Source: JAUYIV01 sp035464675
Lineage (GTDB): Bacteria > Actinomycetota > Acidimicrobiia > Spongiisociales > UBA11373
Assembly: GCA_035464675.1 (NCBI GenBank)
Contig: DATHSA010000052.1
Span: 1 to 38,914, forward strand
Length of the DNA: 38,914 nucleotides
Direction: 5' to 3'
The notes under the pieces were generated by a model. It was not told the DNA's origin, did not search any database, and saw nothing but the letters and a program-made list of their open reading frames with translations. Shown piece by piece: positions 1 through 6,410 of the stretch (its first letter is position 1; each line of letters begins with the position of its first letter). The position numbers and the translations under genes are program-made.

Positions 1-2
1 CC

Positions 3-683
3 GACCTCTATCCGGGGCCCAACAGCGGGGGAACCGCGGCAAAGACGATCTTCGGGAATCTCGTGGGCCTGGAGGTCGACTACTTCGCAATGGTCGATCT
101 CCACGGTTTCGTCGACATCATCGATGCCCTCGGAGGTTTGGACATCACGGTGAACCGACGCATCTACGACGCCGAGTACCCGCATGAGGACGGCTATCTG
201 ATCGAGATCGAGTTCCTCCCCGGCACCTATCACATGAACGGGCATCAAGCCCTGGCCTTCGCCCGCACCCGCCACGACTCGGACGATTTCGACCGGATGG
301 GCCGCCAGCGTTGCGTCCTCGAGGCCCTGGCACGAGAGGCCGATCCGGTGTCCCTGTTGCGACAGCTCCCGAGTCTGGTGCCCGCCATCGAGCGGAGCGT
401 GATCACCGACATCCCGGTGGCGCGTTTTCCCGACTTCCTGGACCTCCTGGGAAAGGTCGACACCACCCAACTCGTGTCGATGCGCTTCATGCCCAATGCC
501 CCCGAGTTCGCCGGCACCCCGACCTCATATGTGGCGTACCAGGTCGAGGGCTACAACGTCCCCGACGTCGACCTCATCCGCGAGCGGGTCGAGATCGCCA
601 CGACCCTTCCCCCCATCGAGGCGATCGAGGCCCTGAACCTGCAGCCGCTCGACGAGGTGTGCTCGGGATCCGGGGACGAGTGA
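3..683 (+). CDS. LytR-CpsA-Psr (LCP) family protein, C-terminal part
   Basis: The frame is open to the left window edge, so this is the C-terminal part (about 227 codons seen) of an LCP protein. The family consists of membrane-anchored extracytoplasmic enzymes that transfer polyprenyl-phosphate-linked glycopolymers to peptidoglycan. Visible signatures are the ALGGLDI stretch, GTYHMNGHQALAFARTRH with its conserved arginines, and the following DDFDRMGRQ helix that lines the lipid-binding pocket. A GTG at 63 is an internal Val rather than the start, because coding continues upstream with typical LCP sequence (PGPNSGGTAAKTI). The short tail after the domain is acidic and not recognised. The next gene follows in the same direction after 71 bp. 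Confidence 0.9.
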   Translation, partial: DLYPGPNSGGTAAKTIFGNLVGLEVDYFAMVDLHGFVDIIDALGGLDITVNRRIYDAEYPHEDGYLIEIEFLPGTYHMNGHQALAFARTRHDSDDFDRMGRQRCVLEALAREADPVSLLRQLPSLVPAIERSVITDIPVARFPDFLDLLGKVDTTQLVSMRFMPNAPEFAGTPTSYVAYQVEGYNVPDVDLIRERVEIATTLPPIEAIEALNLQPLDEVCSGSGDE

Positions 684-754
684 GCCGTGACGGGCCTGAA
701 CCACGGTCACGTGGCAGAGTTCCCGCCTGGCGAGCCGATGCACGAGAGGATGCA

Positions 755-1570
755 ATGCCACGGATACTCGATCACACCGGAAGGGAGGCAGATCGCACCG
801 TCACGGTCGAGTCGATCAGGGCTCTGAGGGGTACGGGCGACCGGTACACCCAGGTGACCGCCGGCACCGAGGAAGAGGCGGCAGCTGCAGAGGCAGCCGG
901 GATCGAGATGGTGGTCTGCCTGTCACAGGCGGTGCCCGCCGTTCGCCGGGGCTCGTCGCGGCTCTTCGTCACCGCGGCCATCGACTTCGACGGCGCGGTG
1001 AGCCTCGATGATCTGCTCGCCACCGCCCTCGACGCGTTGACCGCCGGCGCCGATGCGGTGATCACGGCACGTCGGCTGGCAACCGTCAGTCTGCTTGCCG
1101 ACGAGGAGATCCCGGTCATGGGCCACCTCGGCTTCGTCCCCAAGCAGTCGACGCTCCACGGGGGTGTCCGGGCCGTCGGCAAGACCGCCGCCGAGGCGGC
1201 GACGCTCTGGTCGAAGTTCCAACGGCTGCAGGACGCGGGGGCATTCACGGTCGAGTGCGAGTTGATACCTGCGAATGTGATGGGCGAGATCCATCGCCGG
1301 ACCGAGATGGTCACCATCTCCCTCGGGTCGGGACCAGAGGCCGACGTGATGTTCCTCTTCCAGAGCGACATCTGCGGCGAAGGACGGGTGCCCCGCCACG
1401 CCCGGGCCTACGCCGACCTGCCTGCGATGTATGCCCGGATCCACGACGAGCGCGTCCGGGCGCTCCGCGCCTATCGGACCGACGTGCTCTCGGGATCGTT
1501 CCCCAACGAGTCGGAGGTCGTCATGGCCGACGACAGCGAACTCGCCGGTTTCCTCGAGATGATCGACTGA
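755..1570 (+). CDS. PanB-like (ketopantoate hydroxymethyltransferase superfamily) protein, divergent active site
   Basis: A 271-aa protein with the PEP mutase/PanB barrel pattern. PVMGHLGFVPKQSTLHGG (residues 120-137) and VGKTAAEA match the PanB core, and ECELIP (167-172) matches the strand carrying the PanB catalytic Glu. True PanB makes ketopantoate from alpha-ketoisovalerate and methylene-THF. Here the metal-site DSLGM motif is replaced by IEMVVCLSQ (50-58), and the K-x-E strand (VKIEGG type) reads AVITARR (101-107). An Asp at 77 may equal the second metal ligand. It is therefore a PanB-fold protein whose substrate is uncertain. The start is chosen at 755 because GAGAGGA (744-750) lies just upstream; the frame is open further upstream but lacks a better start. 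Confidence 0.7.
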   Translation: MPRILDHTGREADRTVTVESIRALRGTGDRYTQVTAGTEEEAAAAEAAGIEMVVCLSQAVPAVRRGSSRLFVTAAIDFDGAVSLDDLLATALDALTAGADAVITARRLATVSLLADEEIPVMGHLGFVPKQSTLHGGVRAVGKTAAEAATLWSKFQRLQDAGAFTVECELIPANVMGEIHRRTEMVTISLGSGPEADVMFLFQSDICGEGRVPRHARAYADLPAMYARIHDERVRALRAYRTDVLSGSFPNESEVVMADDSELAGFLEMID

Positions 1571-1683
1571 GGCGGGAAGGACCCGTGGGCGCTACAGGTC
1601 TCGCTGAGGGGCGTGCCAGCCCTCCACAGTCGACCCGGGACAGCACACCGAGGGTCCGACCCGGTTCGGCTCCAATGGAAATC

Positions 1684-1727
1684 CCTCAGTGGGGTTCCTG
1701 GGTCTCCTTGGCTCCCTCCCCATGAGG
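1684..1727 (+). terminator. possible weak hairpin terminator after the PanB-like gene
   Basis: CCTCA-g-TGGGG (1684-1694) can pair with CCCCATGAGG (1718-1727), leaving one bulged G and a 23-nt loop. It lies about 115 bp past the PanB-like stop and has no U-tract. The rest of the 254-bp gap to the next gene shows only a short tandem repeat at 1744-1768. Confidence 0.3.
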
Positions 1728-1743
1728 TGACCAAGGCCCCTAT

Positions 1744-1768
1744 CGACGATCGACGATCGACGATCGAC
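1744..1768. repeat. 7-bp tandem repeat CGACGAT, 3.6 copies
   Basis: CGACGAT occurs at 1744-1750, 1751-1757 and 1758-1764, followed by a partial CGAC. It lies in the intergenic region about 57 bp upstream of the membrane-protein operon. It could be a slippage-prone tract or a multi-site binding element; nothing else indicates a function. Confidence 0.75.
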
Positions 1769-1824
1769 TGAGCCATCAATGGTGGTCAGCGACCGCCGCA
1801 ACCTCGGAAGAGCGGAGGCGTGGG

Positions 1825-2400
1825 ATGGAGCTGAGTTCGAGAGAGACGTGGACAGTGATCCACGGACTCGTCCTCGGGACGATCTTCCTGCTGGCATTCG
1901 CCGGCGGATTGGCAGGCTTGTGGAGTCTGCGTCCGGGATTTCTGACCACAGCCGGCATACAGGAACGGATGAAGCGCCTGTACGTCGGGAGTTGGGTGAT
2001 GGCTGCGACCGCAGTCGCCACGGTCGTCACGGGCACCTGGATCGTGTATCCGTGGTACCGGGCGAAGCTCTCACCCGTCGGTGACGACGTATACGCCGGC
2101 TGCACCGATCTGGTGCTGCCCAGTGCGACATGCTCCCCGCGCGACTTCCTGAAGTCGAACGTGTCGGGAGACACCGAGACCTGGCACGTATTCGGGATGG
2201 AGTGGAAGGAGCACATCAGCTGGGCGGCGCCGATACTCGCAGTGGCCGCAGCGTTTCTCATCACGTACTACGGACCGCGCCTGATCAGCCGCAAGTGGCT
2301 GCGCATGGTGGTCCTGGTGATGTTCGTTGCCGCATTCGCTGCTGCAGTCGTCGGAGGCGCCTTTGGTGCGTTCCTCAACAAGATCGCCCCGATCACCTGA
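1825..2400 (+). CDS. four-TM membrane protein of unknown function
   Basis: A 191-aa integral membrane protein with predicted helices near residues 8-33, 55-75, 131-150 and 160-183. Between helices 2 and 3 is a probable extracytoplasmic loop with Cys93 and Cys103. His13 lies in helix 1; His121 and His130 (motif WHVFGMEWKEHISW) sit at the start of helix 3. Such paired membrane-edge histidines recall b-type heme proteins, but that is inference only. It is the first gene of a tight three-gene operon: its TGA at 2398-2400 is followed directly by GGAGG, the ribosome site of the next gene. GGAGG also precedes the chosen ATG. I do not recognise a named family. Confidence 0.75.
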   Translation: MELSSRETWTVIHGLVLGTIFLLAFAGGLAGLWSLRPGFLTTAGIQERMKRLYVGSWVMAATAVATVVTGTWIVYPWYRAKLSPVGDDVYAGCTDLVLPSATCSPRDFLKSNVSGDTETWHVFGMEWKEHISWAAPILAVAAAFLITYYGPRLISRKWLRMVVLVMFVAAFAAAVVGGAFGAFLNKIAPIT

Positions 2401-2410
2401 GGAGGCACTT

Positions 2411-2794
2411 ATGCAGAGATTCGATCATCACGACGAAGCGGTGGCGCCGGAGCTGGCGGCTCTCGGACTGGAGGACAAGCCCGATGGCCCGGCCGCAGCG
2501 GCCATGATCTCGGCGGGGTTCGGCATCTTCATGCTGGGGTTCTTCACCACCGGTGCCGTCATCTGGTCCGGATTGAAGGACTTCCTGGCCGACTTCCAGG
2601 GGTCGAGGGGCGTCGGCCCGCTGGCCGGCAAGACGACTCTCGGCACGCTCCTGTGGCTGGTCGCCTGGGCCGTGCTGGCCTACATCTGGAAGGACAAGGA
2701 CGTCGAGCTGCCGAAGGCATTTCGCATCGGCCTGATTCTGGGGATCATCGGAGCGATCCTGATGTTCCCACCGGTATTCGAGGCGTTCGAGTAG
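2411..2794 (+). CDS. small three-TM membrane protein of unknown function
   Basis: A 127-aa protein. After a charged N-terminus of about 25 residues (HHDEAVAPEL) come three hydrophobic helices near residues 30-52, 71-90 and 100-122. The loop GVGPLAGKTTLGTLLWLVAWAV and the C-terminal MFPPVFEAFE look like conserved family features, but I cannot name the family. GGAGG (2401-2405) lies 5 nt before the ATG, and the stop abuts the next ATG at 2795, so the three genes are almost certainly co-transcribed. A role as a small subunit of a membrane complex with its two neighbours is inference. Confidence 0.75.
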   Translation: MQRFDHHDEAVAPELAALGLEDKPDGPAAAAMISAGFGIFMLGFFTTGAVIWSGLKDFLADFQGSRGVGPLAGKTTLGTLLWLVAWAVLAYIWKDKDVELPKAFRIGLILGIIGAILMFPPVFEAFE

Positions 2795-3007
2795 ATGGAT
2801 CTCGATCGTGCCATCACCTGGGTGACCGCAACCGGAGCCGGCCTCGTCGGGTTCATGGTCAGTTGGTTGATCATGAATCGGGTGTCCGCAGCCGTGCTGG
2901 ATCAACCCTTGGCCGCCCTCGTGGCGATGGCGAGCGCGCTCGTCATCGGAACGGGAACGATCCTGATCGTGGAGCGTCGCCTCGACGCCACCGTCGGCGG
3001 GCGCTGA
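2795..3007 (+). CDS. small two-TM membrane protein, last gene of the operon
   Basis: A 70-aa protein with two predicted helices (about 8-30 and 38-57) and a basic C-terminus (ERRLDATVGGR). The ATG immediately follows the upstream TAG, which implies translational coupling; a weak GAGGC lies inside the end of the upstream gene. It is followed within 6 bases by the strong hairpin at 3013-3047, marking the operon end. No family recognised. Confidence 0.65.
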   Translation: MDLDRAITWVTATGAGLVGFMVSWLIMNRVSAAVLDQPLAALVAMASALVIGTGTILIVERRLDATVGGR

Positions 3008-3012
3008 CAGCA

Positions 3013-3047
3013 ACCGGGGCCCGGGGACCTCGTTCCCGGGCCCCGGT
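3013..3047 (+). terminator. strong GC hairpin terminator closing the membrane-protein operon
   Basis: ACCGGGGCCCGGGGA (3013-3027) pairs with TTCCCGGGCCCCGGT (3033-3047) with one G-T wobble and a 5-nt loop. No U-tract follows, as is common for high-GC actinobacterial terminators. Confidence 0.8.
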
Positions 3048-3315
3048 GCGTCCAACTCGCCGTCGGAGCCGCCCCGAAGCTGGCCCGGACAAGGGCGTCG
3101 AGACCCTGGTAACGACACAGGATGTTTGAGGCCCGTCATCCCTGTCTCACAGGAGCAACGGGAGACGGAGATTCGTCGTGGAGGGAGTACCCGACTCCCG
3201 AGGTAGGACCGCGCGTGGCTTCGAAAGGGTTGCCCCTCCAATCCAAACGACGCGCTTCCGGCACAACGCGCAATCACCTCTTGGAAACAAGGCGAATCGC
3301 GGTTCGCGTGATCCG

Positions 3316-3364
3316 CAGTGGGCGCTACTGGACTCGAACCAGTGACCTCTTCCTTGTAAGGGAA
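3316..3364. repeat. distal attachment-site copy (tRNA-Val 3' fragment)
   Basis: A 49-bp exact copy of 6246-6294, containing the T-arm, variable loop and 3' anticodon arm of tRNA-Val. It then diverges (ATATCACGCC instead of GCGCTCTAGC), so no functional tRNA can form here. The stretch 3048-3315 between the operon terminator and this site has no gene that I can support. It holds small inverted repeats (3183-3199; 3292-3307), the second of which may be the ancestral tRNA terminator. Confidence 0.85.
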
Positions 3365-3565
3365 TATCACGCCCAATCGTGAACTCCCAGGCCAGGGGCC
3401 ACTTCGCCCCGGATCCCTATACCCCACAACACGTTTTGAGTGTGAGTGAGATCGAGTGACATCGAGCTGGATCAGGCTGTATCGCGCCCATCGCGCGCCC
3501 ATTTCGCGCCCGCGGGCCGTTCACGACCGGAACACGACGAGTGGGAGTGAGTGAGTTCCGGTTGC

Positions 3566-3598
3566 TTTGTGCGCGTCTTGTGCGCGTTCTGTGCGCGT
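3566..3598. repeat. 11-bp tandem repeat, three copies (core TGTGCGCGT)
   Basis: Three consecutive 11-bp units at 3566-3576, 3577-3587 and 3588-3598 share TGTGCGCGT, differing only in the first two or three bases. They lie in the gene-free left end of the element, downstream of the small secreted-protein gene. The spacing of one helical turn would suit an arm-type or iteron-like binding site, but that is speculation. Confidence 0.7.
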
Positions 3599-3654
3599 AG
3601 CGATCGGAGTGCGTAATTCCCGCGTCCGGGCTGCTCGTACCGCGAAATCGCTGT

Positions 3655-4038
3655 CTACTCGGTCATCTCGATGATCATGTCGAGGCCCCTATCGGTGTGA
3701 TAGGACCACCGCGCGACAAAGTCCCCCCAGGTCGCCTCTACTTGCTCCCCGTCGAGGGGGGTGTTTCGAACTTGCGCGACCACTGATTCCGGAGCCTCGA
3801 GTTCCTCCAAGACGCAGTAGATTTTCGCGGGGGTGGCTCCCACTTCCACGTTGAATGGCTCACCCGGCTTCGGAAGCGGTCGGCCGTCGATGATCAGAGA
3901 GCGCCCTCCGTCAGCAACCGTGACGCCTGTCATGGGCCCGCCGAAGCAGGCGTCGTGCACCTGCTGGATGATGGTCCCCATTCCGAAGCTGCAGGCCACC
4001 ATCAGGCTCACTCCAAGCGCGGCCACGAATCGACTCAC
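3655..4038 (-). CDS. small secreted protein of unknown function
   Basis: About 127 aa. The N-terminus (MSRFVAALGVSLMVACSFG) is a short signal peptide or lipoprotein signal, with Cys16 in an imperfect lipobox (MVAC). The mature part is about 110 aa with two further Cys (HDACFGG, KIYCVLEE) that could form a disulfide, and an acidic C-terminus. The GTG at 4038 is the start I prefer, because the coding pattern upstream degenerates into low-complexity Val/Thr sequence crossing the 35-bp repeat; a GTG four codons later (4026) is also possible. It is divergent from the lipoprotein gene at 4124, and the 85-bp gap between them contains the first 35-bp repeat. No family recognised. Confidence 0.6.
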   Translation of the reverse strand: MSRFVAALGVSLMVACSFGMGTIIQQVHDACFGGPMTGVTVADGGRSLIIDGRPLPKPGEPFNVEVGATPAKIYCVLEELEAPESVVAQVRNTPLDGEQVEATWGDFVARWSYHTDRGLDMIIEMTE

Positions 4039-4061
4039 TCCCCGAAACCTAACGCGCGGCG

Positions 4062-4096
4062 ACCCCCGTAGGGCCGTTACATCGGTTACATCCGTT
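4062..4096. repeat. 35-bp direct repeat, copy 1
   Basis: Identical over 35 bp to 4913-4947. The right two thirds consists of 9-bp iterations of GTTACATC(G/C) ending in a partial GTT. It lies between two divergent secreted-protein genes, 28 bp upstream of the GTG at 4124, where an operator or promoter would be expected. Confidence 0.9.
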
Positions 4097-4123
4097 ACTG
4101 GGGGTCCGTAGTCTGTCGGAACC

Positions 4124-4903
4124 GTGAGTCGACCTACCCGCATCTCCGGAGCCCTCCTGGTGTTTGCCGTGCTGATCACGGCGTGCGGTGGCGACACCGC
4201 AGAAACCACGACCACCGTGCCCCCTACGACGACCCCGTCAACTTCGACCACAACTACGACCGTGCCTACGGAGGTCGAGATCCCAGCCTCGGGGGTCCTC
4301 AAGTTCCGGCCGGGGACGACCTATGTCGCCAGCGGGTTCTGGGAGCCGGTGTCGTTCACCACGGAGGAGGACGGTTGGTGGTGGTCCCAGGGGTCGGGAG
4401 GGGACATCACCTTGGCGGTCCACGTCGAATATCACGAGCACGGCGAGAGCCCCTGGGATCTCGATGTAAGCGTGATCGCTCCCGAACCCACTAGGGGTGT
4501 CGACGAGATCGTCTCCGACATCGTCGACGACGATCGGCTTGTCCTAGCGGCCGATCCGATGACGGCCACCGTCGCGGGCTACGACGCGAGGGTTCTTGAT
4601 GTGGTGGGCGTGGGGGTCGAGCAGGGGGGGTTCGCTGACGATCCGTGCCTGGATCGAGGGGGCCGGGGGAACAGCCGCTTCTGGGGCATCGACCCCGGCT
4701 TCGACATTCTCAAGACACAGGACAAGGGTTTGGGTGGAGATTGGGCCTTCGGTGTTCGTTCGTGCCGAGCCGCCCGCATCTGGGTGGTCGACGTGGAGGG
4801 CTCCACCATCGTCATCATCGCCGCGACCTACAACGAGGAGCTCTTCGACGAGCTGATCCCCGCCGCCGAGGCTCTGATCGCCGGCATCGAGTTCCACCCG
4901 TAG
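4124..4903 (+). CDS. secreted lipoprotein with Thr-rich linker, unknown function
   Basis: A 259-aa protein. The signal peptide ends in the lipobox ITAC (Cys21), followed by an acidic-to-Thr/Pro/Ser linker (residues about 24-48, TTTTVPPTTTPS type) that would span the cell wall. The mature domain of about 210 aa is rich in Trp and beta-type sequence (EEDGWWWSQGSGG; DWAFGVRSCRAARIWVVDVEG) and ends in a helical ELFDELIPAAEALIAGIEF motif, as in many actinobacterial surface lipoproteins. The gene sits in the tRNA-Val element and is flanked exactly by the two 35-bp repeats, so it may have arrived as a cassette. GTG start; a TAGTCT box at 4109-4114 is the likely -10. Function unknown. Confidence 0.75.
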   Translation: MSRPTRISGALLVFAVLITACGGDTAETTTTVPPTTTPSTSTTTTTVPTEVEIPASGVLKFRPGTTYVASGFWEPVSFTTEEDGWWWSQGSGGDITLAVHVEYHEHGESPWDLDVSVIAPEPTRGVDEIVSDIVDDDRLVLAADPMTATVAGYDARVLDVVGVGVEQGGFADDPCLDRGGRGNSRFWGIDPGFDILKTQDKGLGGDWAFGVRSCRAARIWVVDVEGSTIVIIAATYNEELFDELIPAAEALIAGIEFHP

Positions 4904-4912
4904 CCGGCCGCC

Positions 4913-4947
4913 ACCCCCGTAGGGCCGTTACATCGGTTACATCCGTT
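4913..4947. repeat. 35-bp direct repeat, copy 2
   Basis: Exact second copy of 4062-4096, starting 9 bp after the lipoprotein stop codon. The two copies are 851 bp apart in the same orientation, and the sequence either side of them is unrelated. Confidence 0.9.
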
Positions 4948-4953
4948 GCGCGC

Positions 4954-5133
4954 TCAGCCGAGTGCTTTCGCCATCGCTCGCGCCATGTCAGTAGACGTCA
5001 GCCTCCTTCGTTTGGCTCCCTCCAGCGCCGCATAGGCGAGGACGTCCACCTGGTCGTCGTGTCGCCCGTTGGGGAACATCAACAACTCGGTCTCGAGGGC
5101 CTCGACGAGGCCGCAGCCGACGCGGTAAACGAC
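4954..5133 (-). pseudogene. C-terminal remnant of a phage terminase large subunit
   Basis: Read on the minus strand, 59 open codons end in TGA at 4954. They contain ELLMFPNGRHDDQVD followed by VLAYAALEG, the typical end of the TerL nuclease domain (an FPxGxHDDxVDAxAYA pattern with its metal-site aspartates), and a basic tail KRRRLTSTDMARAMAKALG. Upstream the frame is closed by TGA at 5134-5136, and no start codon or remainder of the roughly 500-residue terminase exists. It is therefore a deletion remnant. It is the clearest evidence that the tRNA-Val element was once a phage. It occupies most of the 309-bp interval between 4904 and 5213. Confidence 0.75.
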
Positions 5134-5161
5134 TCAATCGCCACAGCGCGGACGACCCCGA

Positions 5162-5192
5162 CCCGGGAGGGGAGGATCGCTCCCCTCCGGGG
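5162..5192 (-). terminator. strong hairpin terminator downstream of the cell-wall-binding-repeat gene
   Basis: GGAGGGGAG (5166-5174) pairs perfectly with CTCCCCTCC (5180-5188) around loop GATCG. Three further C-G pairs form outside a single mismatch. It lies 22 bp past the stop of the minus-strand gene ending at 5214. Confidence 0.75.
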
Positions 5193-5213
5193 CGGGTCCT
5201 AGTCGCGTTGCGC

Positions 5214-6062
5214 CTAGGGGCCGGGGGTGCCGAGCCGGTAGCGCACCATTACAGCCCTGAGGTGCCTGGTGGACGACTCGGCGCCCAGGATGAGGATGGA
5301 GTAGGCCGAGGTCGAATTGTCGACGATGGCATAGGCATCGGCGATGGTGGTGGTCGACGGGGTCTGAAGGCCCGACGCACCCGATGTTGCCACCTCTGCG
5401 ACAATCTGCACGGAGCTGGCTTGCACCCGATAGAGGGTCGCGTTGATGTTGCCCCCCTCGCCGTCGACGGCGGCGATCTTGAGTTCGAGAATCTCTGCTC
5501 CATCGGGCAACTGGATCGTGGCGTGCAGCAACCCGGTTGTCGAGTTGTAAGCCACGTTGGTATTGATCACCGCATCGTCAGTGTCAGGGGAATTGGTGGT
5601 GAACGCGGGCGCCGACACCGAGGCCCACGCTTCGACCGGGTAGACCGATTGGGTGAACAGTGTGTTGGTCTCATACCGGTTCGACCCGGCGAGCCGCTCC
5701 ACCGTCGCATTCGGCAACAGCGCCTCGACGGCGGCCTGCATGGCAAGCGAGATCACTGCGGTGCCCCCGACGATCACCACCTTCTTCGGATCCAGACGCA
5801 CCAGCTCGGCCTTGGTGAACCCGGGGATCGGCGGGTCGGTGGGCACCAGCAGAATCGGACCGGCATTCACGCCGGCTCCCGGTCCCACTCCGAGCGAGTC
5901 GGGGAAGTTGGTCGACACCGCCAGATAGACGACATCGATCCCCTCACCCGGCGGGATGATTCCGGCTCGGGCCTGATCGTCGCGAACGAGCCAGAAGGCT
6001 CCGATAAGGACCATCAGGGCGACGATCAACGCTTGACGGCGTGACACGGTGAGCGTGAGCAT
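5214..6062 (-). CDS. secreted protein with cell wall-binding repeat 2 (CWB2) region
   Basis: A 282-aa protein. The N-terminus is a signal peptide or anchor (QALIVALMVLIGAFWLV, residues 10-26). Residues about 38-145 carry CWB2-type sequence: VYLAVSTNFPDSLGVGPGAG, GPILLVPTD, ELVRLDPKKVVIVGG and VERLAGSNRYETN. CWB2 proteins normally have three such repeats and bind wall polymers; here there are about one and a half. The C-terminal 130 residues form a Ser/Thr-rich beta domain (TIQLPDGAEILELKIAAVDG; AYSILILGAE) that I do not recognise. The ATG at 6062 has an AAGGGGGG ribosome site 6 nt upstream. It is the last gene inside the tRNA-Val element and has its own terminator. Confidence 0.8.
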   Translation of the reverse strand: MLTLTVSRRQALIVALMVLIGAFWLVRDDQARAGIIPPGEGIDVVYLAVSTNFPDSLGVGPGAGVNAGPILLVPTDPPIPGFTKAELVRLDPKKVVIVGGTAVISLAMQAAVEALLPNATVERLAGSNRYETNTLFTQSVYPVEAWASVSAPAFTTNSPDTDDAVINTNVAYNSTTGLLHATIQLPDGAEILELKIAAVDGEGGNINATLYRVQASSVQIVAEVATSGASGLQTPSTTTIADAYAIVDNSTSAYSILILGAESSTRHLRAVMVRYRLGTPGP

Positions 6063-6216
6063 GAGAATCCCCCCTTGGATCGACTGCTCAGATGCGAAAA
6101 GGCTACGCAGGATGAGTCGGTCTGCGGGCCGACGAAGCGGCTAATCGAGAGGGTCGAGTGCCCGTTTCGCGCCCATCCACGGCGCGAGGCCAGCCGACCG
6201 GCGGGAGCGACGCGAC

Positions 6217-6243
6217 GAAGCCCCTTAGATATCAAGGGGTTTC
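6217..6243 (-). terminator. hairpin just downstream of tRNA-Val
   Basis: GAAGCCCCTT (6217-6226) and AAGGGGTTTC (6234-6243) form a 10-bp stem with one G-T pair and a 7-nt loop, 5 bp from the tRNA 3' end. It probably terminates the tRNA transcript. It lies on the element side of the attachment site, so the mobile element would have supplied it. Confidence 0.55.
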
Positions 6244-6245
6244 GC

Positions 6246-6294
6246 CAGTGGGCGCTACTGGACTCGAACCAGTGACCTCTTCCTTGTAAGGGAA
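6246..6294. repeat. proximal attachment-site copy overlapping tRNA-Val
   Basis: The 49 bp identical to 3316-3364. The core spans the 3' half of the intact tRNA gene, so integration left the tRNA functional on this side. Confidence 0.85.
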
Positions 6295-6322
6295 GCGCTC
6301 TAGCCGACTGAGCTAAGCGCCC
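6249..6322 (-). tRNA. tRNA-Val (anticodon UAC)
   Basis: The minus-strand sequence folds into a full cloverleaf. The acceptor is GGGCGCT/AGCGCCC with discriminator A, the D-stem GCTC/GAGC, the anticodon stem CTTCC/GGAAG around CTTACAA (anticodon TAC), and the T-stem ACTGG/CCAGT with TTCGAGT. No CCA is encoded. It is divergent from hmgA. Confidence 0.93.
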
Positions 6323-6410
6323 TGGGAGCCGCGACGGTACCAGTGGCCCCGACCGACAGATCGCCTGCCTGCTCCGCCGATAGGCTTGGCCCCCACGACC
6401 GAGGAGCGGG

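Larger units (their letters stand above)
3316..6294. mobile_element. decayed integrative element (probable prophage remnant) inserted at tRNA-Val
   Basis: Two perfect 49-bp direct repeats, 3316-3364 and 6246-6294, bound a 2.9-kb segment. The right copy is the 3' half of the intact tRNA-Val(UAC), running from the discriminator base through the T-arm and into the anticodon stem-loop. The left copy is a tRNA fragment only. This is the usual result of tyrosine-recombinase integration into a tRNA 3' end. Inside are two secreted-protein genes, a cell-wall-binding-repeat gene, a terminase large-subunit C-terminal scrap, a 35-bp direct repeat and a terminator. No integrase, replication or structural phage gene remains, so the element looks largely deleted. 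The gene-free stretch 3365-3654 holds only short repeats. Confidence 0.75.

Noticed and set aside
2393..3502. 369-aa minus-strand ORF across the small membrane protein genes
   Set aside because: It is antisense to three coupled genes, and its C-terminal two thirds mirrors their codon bias; its N-terminal part translates a tRNA fragment.
3365..3654. Integrase remnant next to the distal att site
   Set aside because: All three minus-strand frames were read; none shows the R-H-R-Y recombinase motifs. Only basic, repetitive sequence is present.
4039..4302. N-terminal extension of the small secreted protein gene up to 4302
   Set aside because: The extension is low-complexity Val/Thr sequence crossing the 35-bp repeat and the start of the divergent lipoprotein gene; a signal peptide begins cleanly at 4038.
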